Source of the DNA: an uncultured Oscillospiraceae bacterium
GTDB lineage: Bacteria; Bacillota; Clostridia; Oscillospirales; Oscillospiraceae
Length of the DNA stretch: 64,000 nucleotides
Direction: 5' to 3'
NCBI GenBank assembly: GCA_934622035.1
Contig: CAKTVG010000016.1
Coordinates: forward strand, 1-64,000
This document shows positions 40,282-48,409 of the stretch, one piece after another (within the stretch, counting starts at the first letter, position 1; each line of letters opens with the position of its first letter). The position numbers and the translations under genes are program-made. Under the pieces are notes generated by a model. That model saw only the letters and a list, made by a program, of their open reading frames with translations, was not told where the DNA came from and searched no databases.

Positions 40282-43200
40282 ATGAAAACACACACTCCGA
40301 TCCGCAAGCTTGCATGCCGGGCCGTTTCACTCTGCCTGGTTCTGGCGCTGCTGGCGGCGCTGAGCCTTTCGGCCTTCGCAGCGCCCACGACACAGTCTGT
40401 AAAATCGGATTATTTGCAGCGTGCCATGGAGCAGCTGCGGGAAAACGCGCAGGTAAAGCTTGACGCGGACAAAGACCCCAACGAGGTCGTCCGTGCGCTG
40501 GTTGTTACCGACATTCCCGCGGCGGTGGAAAAGACCGGCACGGTGACCTATACATATGCCGCGCAGACGGCAGAGGCGCAGACGCTGCGCAGTCAGGAGA
40601 GCCTGATCCGCAGAGTCGAACGCATCACCGGCAACAAGGTCATCAACCAGGCGGGCTATCTGGTCAGCGCCTTCTCCATTGAGATGACCCGCGCGCAGAT
40701 GGATCAGGTTGCCAAGCTGGACGGCGTCGTTTCCGTCAGCGAGGTGACGACCTTCACCTCCCGCATGACCACTGCGAAGGATATGACCTCAGCGATGGAG
40801 CTGTGGGAGGAAGAAAATGGCGGCTACACCGGCGAGGGGATCGTGGTTGCCGTCATCGACAGCGGCATCAACTATACCCACCCGGATATGCAGATGCGTG
40901 AGGGTGCAAAGCTGAAGTTCACGCAGGCCGACATGGAGCAGAAGATTGCTGAGCTGGGCTATGGCGAGTACTACACCGATAAGGTTCCCTTCGGTCACAG
41001 CTATTGCTCCGATGCCAGCATCGAAAACTCCAGCCTGACCCACGGCCTGCACGTCTCCGGCATCGTTGCCGCCAACGGCGACGAGCAGAACGGCGGCATC
41101 AAGGGCATCGCCCCGGATGCGCAGATTTTTGCCATGAAGGTGTTCAACACCAGCGGCCAGGGCTTCAACGACGATATCATCTGCGCCGTGGAGGACTCCG
41201 TCAAGCTGGGCGCAGACATCCTGAACCTCAGCCTCGGCAGCACGGCGGGCTTCTATGACGACGTGGAGTATTTGCAGAAGGCACTCGGCACCGCGCAGGA
41301 AAACGGCGTGTTGGCCTGCGTTGCAGCGGGTAACGACGGCACCTCCGCTTCCGACATGGGCGAGAACACCAACGACTGGGGCGTCATCGATACCGGCGCC
41401 GTTTCCAGTCCGAGCGTCTACCCCGGCGCGCTGAGCGTCGCCTCCGTGGACAATGCGTTCCTGAGCACGCCTGCCATCAATATCTTCAGCGGCGAGGAGC
41501 TGATTTACTCCGGCGCAGTTACCGATTTCTCTGAGGGAAAGAAAACCGACTGGACGAGCCTTGGCGAGGTGCAGATCATCGACCTCGGCTACGGCGACAT
41601 GTTCAACGATATCTTCCCGAAATTTGCTACTCTGCCGTCCGAGCCCTATGTTGCTCTGATTCAGCGCGGCAACGGAATTTCCTTTGAGTCCAAGATCTCC
41701 AACGCCACCGGCCTCGGCCATGCGGCAGCAGTTATTATTTACAACAATGAGGCCACCGACGAGGTGCCCCGCTCCCTCTCCGCGGAAAACGCAAAGAATA
41801 ACACTGCGGTGATGGTCGGCGGCAACACCGGCGCAAAGCTCAAGCAGATTGCCGACGAGGGCGGGAAGATCTCCTTCAACGGCCTGTACGATACCATTAT
41901 TGCAAACGAGGCAACGGGAGGCCGTATGTCCACCTTCAGCTCCTGGGGCCCCACTCCCACGCTGGACATCAAGCCCGAAATCTCCGCCCCCGGCGGCAAC
42001 ATCAAGTCCCTTTCCACCGGCACGGACTATGAGGTCATGAGCGGCACGTCCATGGCGACGCCCTATGTTGCCGGTTCCTCCGCGCTCGTGCTTGAGGCGC
42101 TTCAGGCGGCGATTGCCGAGGGCAGCCTCAATCTGAACGGCGAGAAGATCAACGATTTCCTGAAAAACGACCTGATGAACACCGCCGATCCCATCTATGA
42201 TGACGAATGCTTCTTCTCCGTCCGTCAGCAGGGCAGCGGCATGGTCGATCCGCTGGACGCGGCGAACAACCGCGTGATTGCGACCTACAACGGCCTTGCC
42301 TCCATCGCTCTGAAGGAGGTTGGCGAAACGACGGAGTTCACCGTCACCCTGACGAACTACGGTACCGAGGCGCAGACCTATATGCTGCCCGCCTACGAGC
42401 CGGTCTACACCGACTACACCGACCCCGATACAGGAGACTATTCCGTCGTTGTGCTGAAAGAGGCAAACGTGACCTATAATGTCTCCAGCGTCACGGTTCC
42501 CGCGGGCGGCTCCGCCACAATAACCGGCTCACTGAGCATCCCCCGCTCCGCAGAGAAAAACCACTATGTGGAAGCCTTCGTCCGTCTCGACGGCGCGATC
42601 GACCTGAGCCTGCCGCTGCTGGGCTTCTACGGCGACTGGTATGGCTGCGAGCGCATCGTTGACCTGCCCGCGTGGGATGAGAACAACATCCTGACCAACT
42701 TCTATGAGAAGCTCCCGGCAACGACCGTTGCCGTTAGCGGCTCCTATGGCGGCCTGGACACCAACGATTTCAGCACCGATCCCGACCACATCGCCTTCTC
42801 TCCGAACGGCGACAAGGAATTCGAAACCACTCAGCCACTTCTCGGCCTGCTGCGCAGCTCTGAGGAGATTTATGTGGATGTTCTGGACGAAAACGGCGAC
42901 CTTGTGCGTTGCATCAACCACGTCGATCAGGCGGCAAAGTTCCTTGCGGTCGACGCCTATGAGTCCCGCTCTGCGATGAACATCCTGAGCGGCGGCACCA
43001 TCGGCGACGGCACCTGGGACGGCACCCGCTATGACACCGCTACCGGCAAGGACGTCCTCTGCGAGGAAGGCCAGTACTATCTGAATGTCCGCGCCAGAAT
43101 GCCGGGTAGCGACACCTTTGAAGAGACAAAGCTTCCCGTAAAGCTCGACCTCACCGCACCGGAGGTGCACATCATCAGCGCAACGCCGGTGGACGGCACC

Positions 43201-45438
43201 ATCGTCCTGACCTACAAGGCGACGGACTTCTCCGGTATCATGAACTATGGCATCGTCTATGTCAACGGCGACGAGGGCTACGAATTCACGCCCAGCGAGG
43301 AAGCGGAATACGACGAGGCAACCGGCATTTACACTCTCGTGGTTCCGGCGAGCAGCTATGTTGCCGACGAGATGAACGAGATTGTCCTGGCCGTGACCGA
43401 CTATGCAATGAACGTGAACGTCGATATCATCTATACCGATGTCCCCGCAGACGTTCCCGTCTACTTCTCCAACATCAATAACGACGATACGCTGACCGTT
43501 CTGCAGGATGTCAGCTTTGAAGCTGATTCCGGCTTTGATAACTTTGGCCCGCGTTACTACAACTTCCGCAACTGCGCCGCCGAGATTCGCGGCATTGTCA
43601 GCAGCGAGGTTGCCAAGCTCACAATCAACGGCAATGAGGCGGTCTTCGACAGCCGCAATGGCTTCGCAGTCACTGTGTCCGTCGAAAAACCCGGCCCCGT
43701 GACCCTGACGGTCAGCGCGCTGAACGCCGGGGGTGAGGAAATCTTCCATGCGGAGAAATCTGCGATTTTTGACGTACAGGATCCTGAGCTTATGGCTTAC
43801 CTCGCCGACGAGAACGGCGAGTGGGATAAGAGCATGCTCTATACCACGACCTACACCTACGACGGCTATATTTTCGGCACGAGATACACCAAGGATCAGA
43901 TGATTCCCGTCGGCATTGACGTTCAGGATGAAACACTGACGGAAGTCACGGTCGAATGGATCGTCGGAACGATGAGCTCTTCGGATTTTATGAGCTGGAT
44001 CTTTGGCGAGCCGATTTCCGCCGAGGTTCACAAGTCTACCTATACCGCAGCGGATCTGGACGAAAACGGCCGCCTCTACCTGGATGTTCCCTTTGCCTAT
44101 AAGGAATCCATCTATGTTGACGACGACGGCACGGTCTATGACATGAGCGCAAGCACGCAGATCGTCAAGGTCACAGCCTATGACGCGGCCGGCAACGAGA
44201 CGATCTTCGATGCCATCTTCTATGATGACGCCTATAGCAAGGAAAACTACGGTGATCAGGAGTACGAGGATGTCCGTGAAAACGATGGCCTGACCAAGGG
44301 CGGCTACACCGCACTGGAACCGTTCTGGAAGGAAGAGGACCCCGGCTATGATACCTATATCCTGGATCCTGCATGGGTCAAGGACGGTATGATGCACGTG
44401 GTTGCGACGCTGGCGCGCGACAGCAACTATGCCGAGGTTAACGGCGTGGAATACTGGCCGGAAGAGGGCAGCCGCACGCTGGAATTTGACATTCCCATCA
44501 AGGAAGGTCTGAACATCGCCTATTTCAAGACCTATGCCGACTTCGGCATGCCGAACGGTCTGCAGTCGATTTATAAGATCTATCTGTATTACCTCCCGGA
44601 CACGGTGCCGACGGTTCTGACCTTCGATGATGAGAGAATCGAAGACGGTGCGGTGATTACCACGAATCAGGAGACCTTCCCGATCACCGGCTCCATGATT
44701 ACCAGATACGGCAACGTCAGCATGAAGATCAACGGCGACCAGATCTTCTATCCGGAGGGTGCGATCAATGTCGAAGGCGACTACATGACGCGCAGCTTCT
44801 CCTACGGCGCACGCCTGACCGAGGGCGAGAACATCGTCACCGTCACGCTCAGCGACGCAACGAATTACTCGATGGAGATGCACTTCACCGTCATTCTCGA
44901 CACCACCGCACCGGATGCACCCGCAATTTCTCAGGATGAAACCGGCGCAGTGACGATCGAGGCTCCCGAAGAGGGCGCAGCGCTCTACTACAGCTACGAC
45001 GGCGAGGAATGGATCCTCTACACCGGCCCCTTCGCACCCGGCGGCAAGACCGTCTATGCCAAGGCGGTTGACGAAGCGGGCAACGAGAGTGAAGCGAGCA
45101 AGCTTGAGCTTGCCGTGAAAGCGCCTGAGGCTCCGGTCATCAGCGTGAATAAGGACAAGGTCACCATCACCGCAGGCGAGGGCCTGACGATCTACTACAG
45201 CTTCGACGGCGAAACCTGGACGGCTTACACCGGCCCCGTTACCATGAAGCAGAGCGGCAAGATCTACGCCAAGGCGGTGGATGCCAACGGCATCGAGAGC
45301 GCAGTCGTGTATCAGTTCGTCGCCATTGGCGGCGTCAAGACGGGCGATTCCGTCCTGCCGGCAGCAATGCTCCTGCTGACCGTTTCCGCCATGGGCCTTG
45401 CGGCAGTGCTCCTGCTCCGCCGCAAGCTCGTGAAGTAA
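40282..45438 (+). CDS. Cell-envelope subtilisin-like serine protease (1718 aa)
   Basis: A very large exported S8 protease. Signal peptide 1-33 (LSAFA). An I9-type propeptide runs to about residue 165. Catalytic triad: Asp near 193 in VVAVIDSGINYTHPDM, His near 254 in HGLHVSGIVAANG, Ser near 590 in SGTSMATPYVAG. A PA-like domain (residues about 400-540) is inserted before the Ser, as in lactococcal PrtP and C5a peptidase. Then come Fn3/Ig-like modules and two chitobiase-type C-terminal repeats (YYSYDGEEWILYTGP, YYSFDGETWTAYTGP). It ends with VKTGDS, a hydrophobic helix and RRKLVK, a sorting-like anchor. RBS AGGAGGGATACC. Likely feeds on host or dietary proteins. Confidence 0.93.
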   Translation: MKTHTPIRKLACRAVSLCLVLALLAALSLSAFAAPTTQSVKSDYLQRAMEQLRENAQVKLDADKDPNEVVRALVVTDIPAAVEKTGTVTYTYAAQTAEAQTLRSQESLIRRVERITGNKVINQAGYLVSAFSIEMTRAQMDQVAKLDGVVSVSEVTTFTSRMTTAKDMTSAMELWEEENGGYTGEGIVVAVIDSGINYTHPDMQMREGAKLKFTQADMEQKIAELGYGEYYTDKVPFGHSYCSDASIENSSLTHGLHVSGIVAANGDEQNGGIKGIAPDAQIFAMKVFNTSGQGFNDDIICAVEDSVKLGADILNLSLGSTAGFYDDVEYLQKALGTAQENGVLACVAAGNDGTSASDMGENTNDWGVIDTGAVSSPSVYPGALSVASVDNAFLSTPAINIFSGEELIYSGAVTDFSEGKKTDWTSLGEVQIIDLGYGDMFNDIFPKFATLPSEPYVALIQRGNGISFESKISNATGLGHAAAVIIYNNEATDEVPRSLSAENAKNNTAVMVGGNTGAKLKQIADEGGKISFNGLYDTIIANEATGGRMSTFSSWGPTPTLDIKPEISAPGGNIKSLSTGTDYEVMSGTSMATPYVAGSSALVLEALQAAIAEGSLNLNGEKINDFLKNDLMNTADPIYDDECFFSVRQQGSGMVDPLDAANNRVIATYNGLASIALKEVGETTEFTVTLTNYGTEAQTYMLPAYEPVYTDYTDPDTGDYSVVVLKEANVTYNVSSVTVPAGGSATITGSLSIPRSAEKNHYVEAFVRLDGAIDLSLPLLGFYGDWYGCERIVDLPAWDENNILTNFYEKLPATTVAVSGSYGGLDTNDFSTDPDHIAFSPNGDKEFETTQPLLGLLRSSEEIYVDVLDENGDLVRCINHVDQAAKFLAVDAYESRSAMNILSGGTIGDGTWDGTRYDTATGKDVLCEEGQYYLNVRARMPGSDTFEETKLPVKLDLTAPEVHIISATPVDGTIVLTYKATDFSGIMNYGIVYVNGDEGYEFTPSEEAEYDEATGIYTLVVPASSYVADEMNEIVLAVTDYAMNVNVDIIYTDVPADVPVYFSNINNDDTLTVLQDVSFEADSGFDNFGPRYYNFRNCAAEIRGIVSSEVAKLTINGNEAVFDSRNGFAVTVSVEKPGPVTLTVSALNAGGEEIFHAEKSAIFDVQDPELMAYLADENGEWDKSMLYTTTYTYDGYIFGTRYTKDQMIPVGIDVQDETLTEVTVEWIVGTMSSSDFMSWIFGEPISAEVHKSTYTAADLDENGRLYLDVPFAYKESIYVDDDGTVYDMSASTQIVKVTAYDAAGNETIFDAIFYDDAYSKENYGDQEYEDVRENDGLTKGGYTALEPFWKEEDPGYDTYILDPAWVKDGMMHVVATLARDSNYAEVNGVEYWPEEGSRTLEFDIPIKEGLNIAYFKTYADFGMPNGLQSIYKIYLYYLPDTVPTVLTFDDERIEDGAVITTNQETFPITGSMITRYGNVSMKINGDQIFYPEGAINVEGDYMTRSFSYGARLTEGENIVTVTLSDATNYSMEMHFTVILDTTAPDAPAISQDETGAVTIEAPEEGAALYYSYDGEEWILYTGPFAPGGKTVYAKAVDEAGNESEASKLELAVKAPEAPVISVNKDKVTITAGEGLTIYYSFDGETWTAYTGPVTMKQSGKIYAKAVDANGIESAVVYQFVAIGGVKTGDSVLPAAMLLLTVSAMGLAAVLLLRRKLVK

Positions 45439-45459
45439 TTTCCCCATAGCACAAACACA

Positions 45460-45504
45460 AACAGCAAAAGGGCATCCCGAAAATCGGGATGCCCTTTTGC
45501 TGTT
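45460..45504. terminator. Bidirectional terminator after the subtilase
   Basis: A 21-bp perfect stem beginning AACAGCAAAAGGGCATCCCG with a 3-base loop, T-rich on both strands; shared by the converging gene at 45504-46169. Confidence 0.92.
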
Positions 45505-46169
45505 CACGGCAGAAGCACGCTGACCTCCTCCCGGCCGGCGCCGATGATGACCTCTGCGCATTGCCGCCCGTTTTCCGAAAGTACATATTTTCCATAAGGA
45601 ATGCCGTAGAACGTGCAGCTGACCACATTCCGGCCATGCTCCGGGCAGCGCACGACGGCGCGGTCATAGTACCCGGCGTTGCTGAGCGTGTAGTCCAGCC
45701 AGCCGCCCGCGAAGGCGGCCTCACCCTCCTCCACCGTGCGCCGGACGGTCAGCGTGCCGACGCTTCCGGCGGTGAGATGCAGCTGCTCACCGTCCGTCCA
45801 GCCGCAGCCGGACACCTCGGCGACGGAGGCGTTTTCTAGCAGCGTGAAGACGGCGCTGCCCTGTGTTGTCTGTGCGATGTACTTCCCCGGCTCCAGCGGC
45901 TGCGTGACGGCCATGCCCTGCGCGTCCGGGGTGAGCACCTGCAAAACGTCGCCGTCCGGTGTAGTGAGCGTCACCTCACGCACCTGCTTGTCCGCCAGAA
46001 TGAGAAGCTTGACCAGCACCAGCGGCTCCTTCACCTCCGGTGAATTCAGCGGTACGGCGCTTTCCTCGGCCGGACCCGCAAAGACCGAACCGATCAGGCC
46101 CGCGCCGGAGGCCAATGCGATAGTCAGCAGCAAAAATGCGCAGGTGATGCGCATTGCCGTTTTTTGCAT
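45504..46169 (-). CDS. Exported protein of unknown function (221 aa)
   Basis: Signal peptide or anchor at residues 1-31 (MRITCAFLLLTIALASGAGLIGSVFA). The exported part has two beta-sandwich-like repeats: LILADKQVREVTLTTPDGDVLQVLTPDAQG with LEPGKYIAQT, and FAGGWLDYTLSNAGY with IPYGKYVLSENG; the PGKY/YGKY turns recall SpaA/Cna-B-like folds. No sorting signal, so it may stay at the membrane. ATG at 46169 follows GGGAGAGGATTTTT. It is divergent from spoIIQ, which may hint at a sporulation or envelope role. Confidence 0.65.
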   Translation of the reverse strand: MQKTAMRITCAFLLLTIALASGAGLIGSVFAGPAEESAVPLNSPEVKEPLVLVKLLILADKQVREVTLTTPDGDVLQVLTPDAQGMAVTQPLEPGKYIAQTTQGSAVFTLLENASVAEVSGCGWTDGEQLHLTAGSVGTLTVRRTVEEGEAAFAGGWLDYTLSNAGYYDRAVVRCPEHGRNVVSCTFYGIPYGKYVLSENGRQCAEVIIGAGREEVSVLLP

Positions 46170-46237
46170 AAAAATCCTCTCCCTTCCGGGTTTCAGTATA
46201 AACACCGGACAGGGTCGAAATGCGTCGAGAAATTTTC

Positions 46238-46268
46238 GTATAAAGAAAAATTTTCCCGTCGATACTTA
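46238..46268 (+). promoter_or_regulatory. Possible forespore-type (sigma-F/G) promoter of spoIIQ
   Basis: GTATA (46238-46242), 17-base spacer, CGATACTTA (46260-46268), close to the sigma-F/sigma-G pattern. The predicted start would lie only about 10 bases before the start codon, so the leader would be very short; this lowers confidence. Confidence 0.4.
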
Positions 46269-46285
46269 TGCTCGGAGGTGCTATT

Positions 46286-46957
46286 ATGCAAAACGAGAAC
46301 AAATCCAACGGTTTTTTCGGCTTTCTGCGGGATAAGGGGTACTATATTGTCCTTCTGCTCTGCGCAGTCGCCGTCGGCGTTTCCGGCTATCTGCTTCTGA
46401 GCGGGCGCAGCAAGGCTCCTGCGGAGGACCCGGTGAGCTATTCCGAAAGCGGCGGAGCGCAGCTTCAGGAGAGCCGGCCGAACGCCGCGCAGGCAGCGGC
46501 CACGCAGGGCGAAGAGCCGAGCGAGACGAAGACGCTGAGCAAGCTGAAGGTCCTTGCCCCCGTGGCGGGCGAGCCGGTCAATGCCTATGCGGCGGATTTT
46601 CTGGCCTACAATACCACAACGCGCGACTGGCGGACGCATGAGGGCGTCGATCTCGGCGCCGCACTGGGCGGCGAGGTAAAGGCGGCCGCCGACGGCAGCG
46701 TCTATACGATCTATGAGGACGAGGCCCTCGGCACGACGGTCGTCCTGCGCCACGACGGCGGCTACACCACGCACTATTCCAATCTGGCGGAGGAGGTGTC
46801 GGTCAAGGTGGGTGACAGCGTCAAAGCGGGCGATGTGCTTGGCAAGGTCGGACAGACCGCGAACATCGAAACGGCGGCCGAGCCGCATCTGCACTTTGCG
46901 GTGTACCACAACAATGTCTCCGTCGACCCGACAGATTTTTTAAAGCTGGACAAATAA
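46286..46957 (+). CDS. spoIIQ: SpoIIQ-like M23 (LytM) protein
   Basis: A 223-residue membrane-anchored LytM protein: short cytoplasmic start, one membrane helix (YYIVLLLCAVAVGVSGYLLLSG), a low-complexity linker, and an M23 domain from about 100. Zinc residues are present: THEGVDLG (His and Asp) and HLHFAVYH (HxH). In Bacillus SpoIIQ the first His is lost, while clostridial SpoIIQ keeps it, so this one is probably zinc-binding. In engulfment it pairs with SpoIIIAH across the two membranes. ATG at 46286 has GGAGGTG. Confidence 0.82.
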   Translation: MQNENKSNGFFGFLRDKGYYIVLLLCAVAVGVSGYLLLSGRSKAPAEDPVSYSESGGAQLQESRPNAAQAAATQGEEPSETKTLSKLKVLAPVAGEPVNAYAADFLAYNTTTRDWRTHEGVDLGAALGGEVKAAADGSVYTIYEDEALGTTVVLRHDGGYTTHYSNLAEEVSVKVGDSVKAGDVLGKVGQTANIETAAEPHLHFAVYHNNVSVDPTDFLKLDK

Positions 46958-46960
46958 AAC

Positions 46961-47006
46961 AAAAAGGGGAGAGGCTTCGCAAGGAAGTCCTCTCCCCTCG
47001 GCTTTT
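46961..47006 (+). terminator. spoIIQ terminator
   Basis: GGGGAGAGG (46966-46974) and CCTCTCCCC (46989-46997) pair across a 14-base loop that can itself pair (CTTC/GAAG), then TCGGCTTTTG. Confidence 0.75.
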
Positions 47007-47163
47007 GTTACCAGCCGGAATGATTGAATTGTAAGCAATCCGGAGTCCAACTCCCATGTCACCCCGTTCAAGAACCAGCTTCGTCCCGAAGATCAGCGGA
47101 AGACAGAAGAGCAAGTCTCTGATCCGCTCGCAGATGAATTTCGGAGTGCAGTTTTCCGTGCCA

Positions 47164-47199
47164 AACCCCGGCAAATCGATGATGAGATTCGCCGGGGTT
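47164..47199 (-). terminator. Terminator after the Cys-rich gene
   Basis: AACCCCGGC (47164-47172) and GCCGGGGTT (47191-47199) form a 9-bp stem. On the minus strand only GTTTGG follows, so it is weak. The rest of 47007-47267 holds nothing I can support. Confidence 0.6.
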
Positions 47200-47267
47200 A
47201 AAACAGTCGTGCATTTCTCGCTTTTTGCGGCATTTCTCGCCGAAATCGTCAGATTTCGGCGGATCTT

Positions 47268-47534
47268 CTATGCATCGCGCTTTCTGCAAAGCGCCGCAAC
47301 CTCGGAAAAGCGGCGGCAGATTACGTCGTAGCTCTCCGGCAGATGGGGAAAGCAGCAGGCAGAGCAGTCCTTAATGCCGCTTTCCGTATAGGTGAAGGCG
47401 CCGCGGCACCTCTCGCCCAGCGCGTACAGCGGGCAATAGCAGAACAGGCAGTTAAACCGCTCCGGGTCTGCGCCCGCGTGGCAGGGGAAATATTCGCATT
47501 CGCGATTCTGAAAGAACTTATAATGCTCGCTCAC
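47268..47534 (-). CDS. Cysteine-rich small-domain protein
   Basis: An 88-residue protein with ten Cys: NRECEYFPCHAG, FNCLFCYCPLYALGERC and GIKDCSACCFPH. This is the pattern of the Cys-rich small domain family (KFFQNxxCEYFPCH ... FNCLFCYCPLY), which is often found near cobalamin and metal genes; function unknown, metal binding likely. It overlaps the psd stop as ATGA. Confidence 0.85.
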   Translation of the reverse strand: MSEHYKFFQNRECEYFPCHAGADPERFNCLFCYCPLYALGERCRGAFTYTESGIKDCSACCFPHLPESYDVICRRFSEVAALCRKRDA

Positions 47535-48397
47535 AGCGCCTGCCCTATCCTTTCTCCCGTGCGCACCTTGCTCTCGATGCCCTGTGCGCTGTAGTTTAAA
47601 ATATCCTCGTCGAGCTGCACGCGCCCCGGCTCCAGCAGGAGGATGACGGTTGAGCCGCCGTAGGCAAAATAGCCCTTTTCCTGCAATTTCTCAAAGGCTG
47701 CGCCCGCCTGCTCCTCGTGGTTGAGAATCCTTCCCACCAGCAGCGCGCCCACCTCCATCTGCACGACGTCTCCGAAACGGTGCGTGTGCAGCAGCGTGTA
47801 GCAGCGGCTGTTGCGGCGGTAGACGCCCAGCGTCCCCGTGATGGGGTTGACGCTGTGCAGCACGCCGGGGATGTGGACAGTCTGCTCCTGCGTTCCCTCG
47901 TCCGGGTAGGCGTAGCGGTGATAATCGTCCGGCGAAAGGCGGAAGATCAGGCACCAGCCGCCGGCAAACCGCGCGGCAAGCGCCTCATTTTCCAGAAGCT
48001 CCTGAAGCGTATAGGGAACGCCCTTGACGGTGAACACCGTGTCTTTCCCAATGGGCAGCGCCGTGAGCTTGCAGTCGGCGACGGCGGCCAGCTCGCCTGG
48101 CGCGGTCGTGTCCGGCTGCGGTCTGCGGCGGCGGGTGAAGAAATCATTGAAGCTGTCAAATGCCTGCTTTTCGCAGTCCTCCGCCGTGATGCCGTACTGC
48201 CGCATGAAGCGCTGCACCTTGCCGCGCGTCAGGCGGCTGCGCTGAATCGCGCCGTAGAGGTCAGAGACCGGCTTGCGGCACAGTATGGCCTTCGTCAGCA
48301 TCCGGCCGAAGCGCGTTTCATAGGCAAAGCGCATCGCGCCGATGCCGACCTCCGGCTCCTCGGTCAGCTTCTGCATCGCGCGGTTCCAAACCTGCAT
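47531..48397 (-). CDS. psd: Phosphatidylserine decarboxylase proenzyme
   Basis: A 288-residue PSD. FDSFNDFFTRRRRP near residue 85 is the family entry motif; LSPDDYHRYAYPDEG and HTHRFGDVVQMEVGALLVG are core; YGGSTVILLLEPG carries the GST at which the chain self-cleaves to make the pyruvoyl Ser. It turns phosphatidylserine into phosphatidylethanolamine at the membrane. It follows the PssA-like fusion gene by 12 bases, the expected partner. Confidence 0.94.
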   Translation of the reverse strand: MQVWNRAMQKLTEEPEVGIGAMRFAYETRFGRMLTKAILCRKPVSDLYGAIQRSRLTRGKVQRFMRQYGITAEDCEKQAFDSFNDFFTRRRRPQPDTTAPGELAAVADCKLTALPIGKDTVFTVKGVPYTLQELLENEALAARFAGGWCLIFRLSPDDYHRYAYPDEGTQEQTVHIPGVLHSVNPITGTLGVYRRNSRCYTLLHTHRFGDVVQMEVGALLVGRILNHEEQAGAAFEKLQEKGYFAYGGSTVILLLEPGRVQLDEDILNYSAQGIESKVRTGERIGQAL

Positions 48398-48409
48398 GGC
48401 GTGCTCCTT

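Noticed and set aside
42529..45561. A 1010-codon open frame antisense to the subtilase
   Set aside because: It has no domain, no signal, and low-complexity composition mirroring the sense gene; long antisense frames are expected in GC-rich genes with biased third positions.
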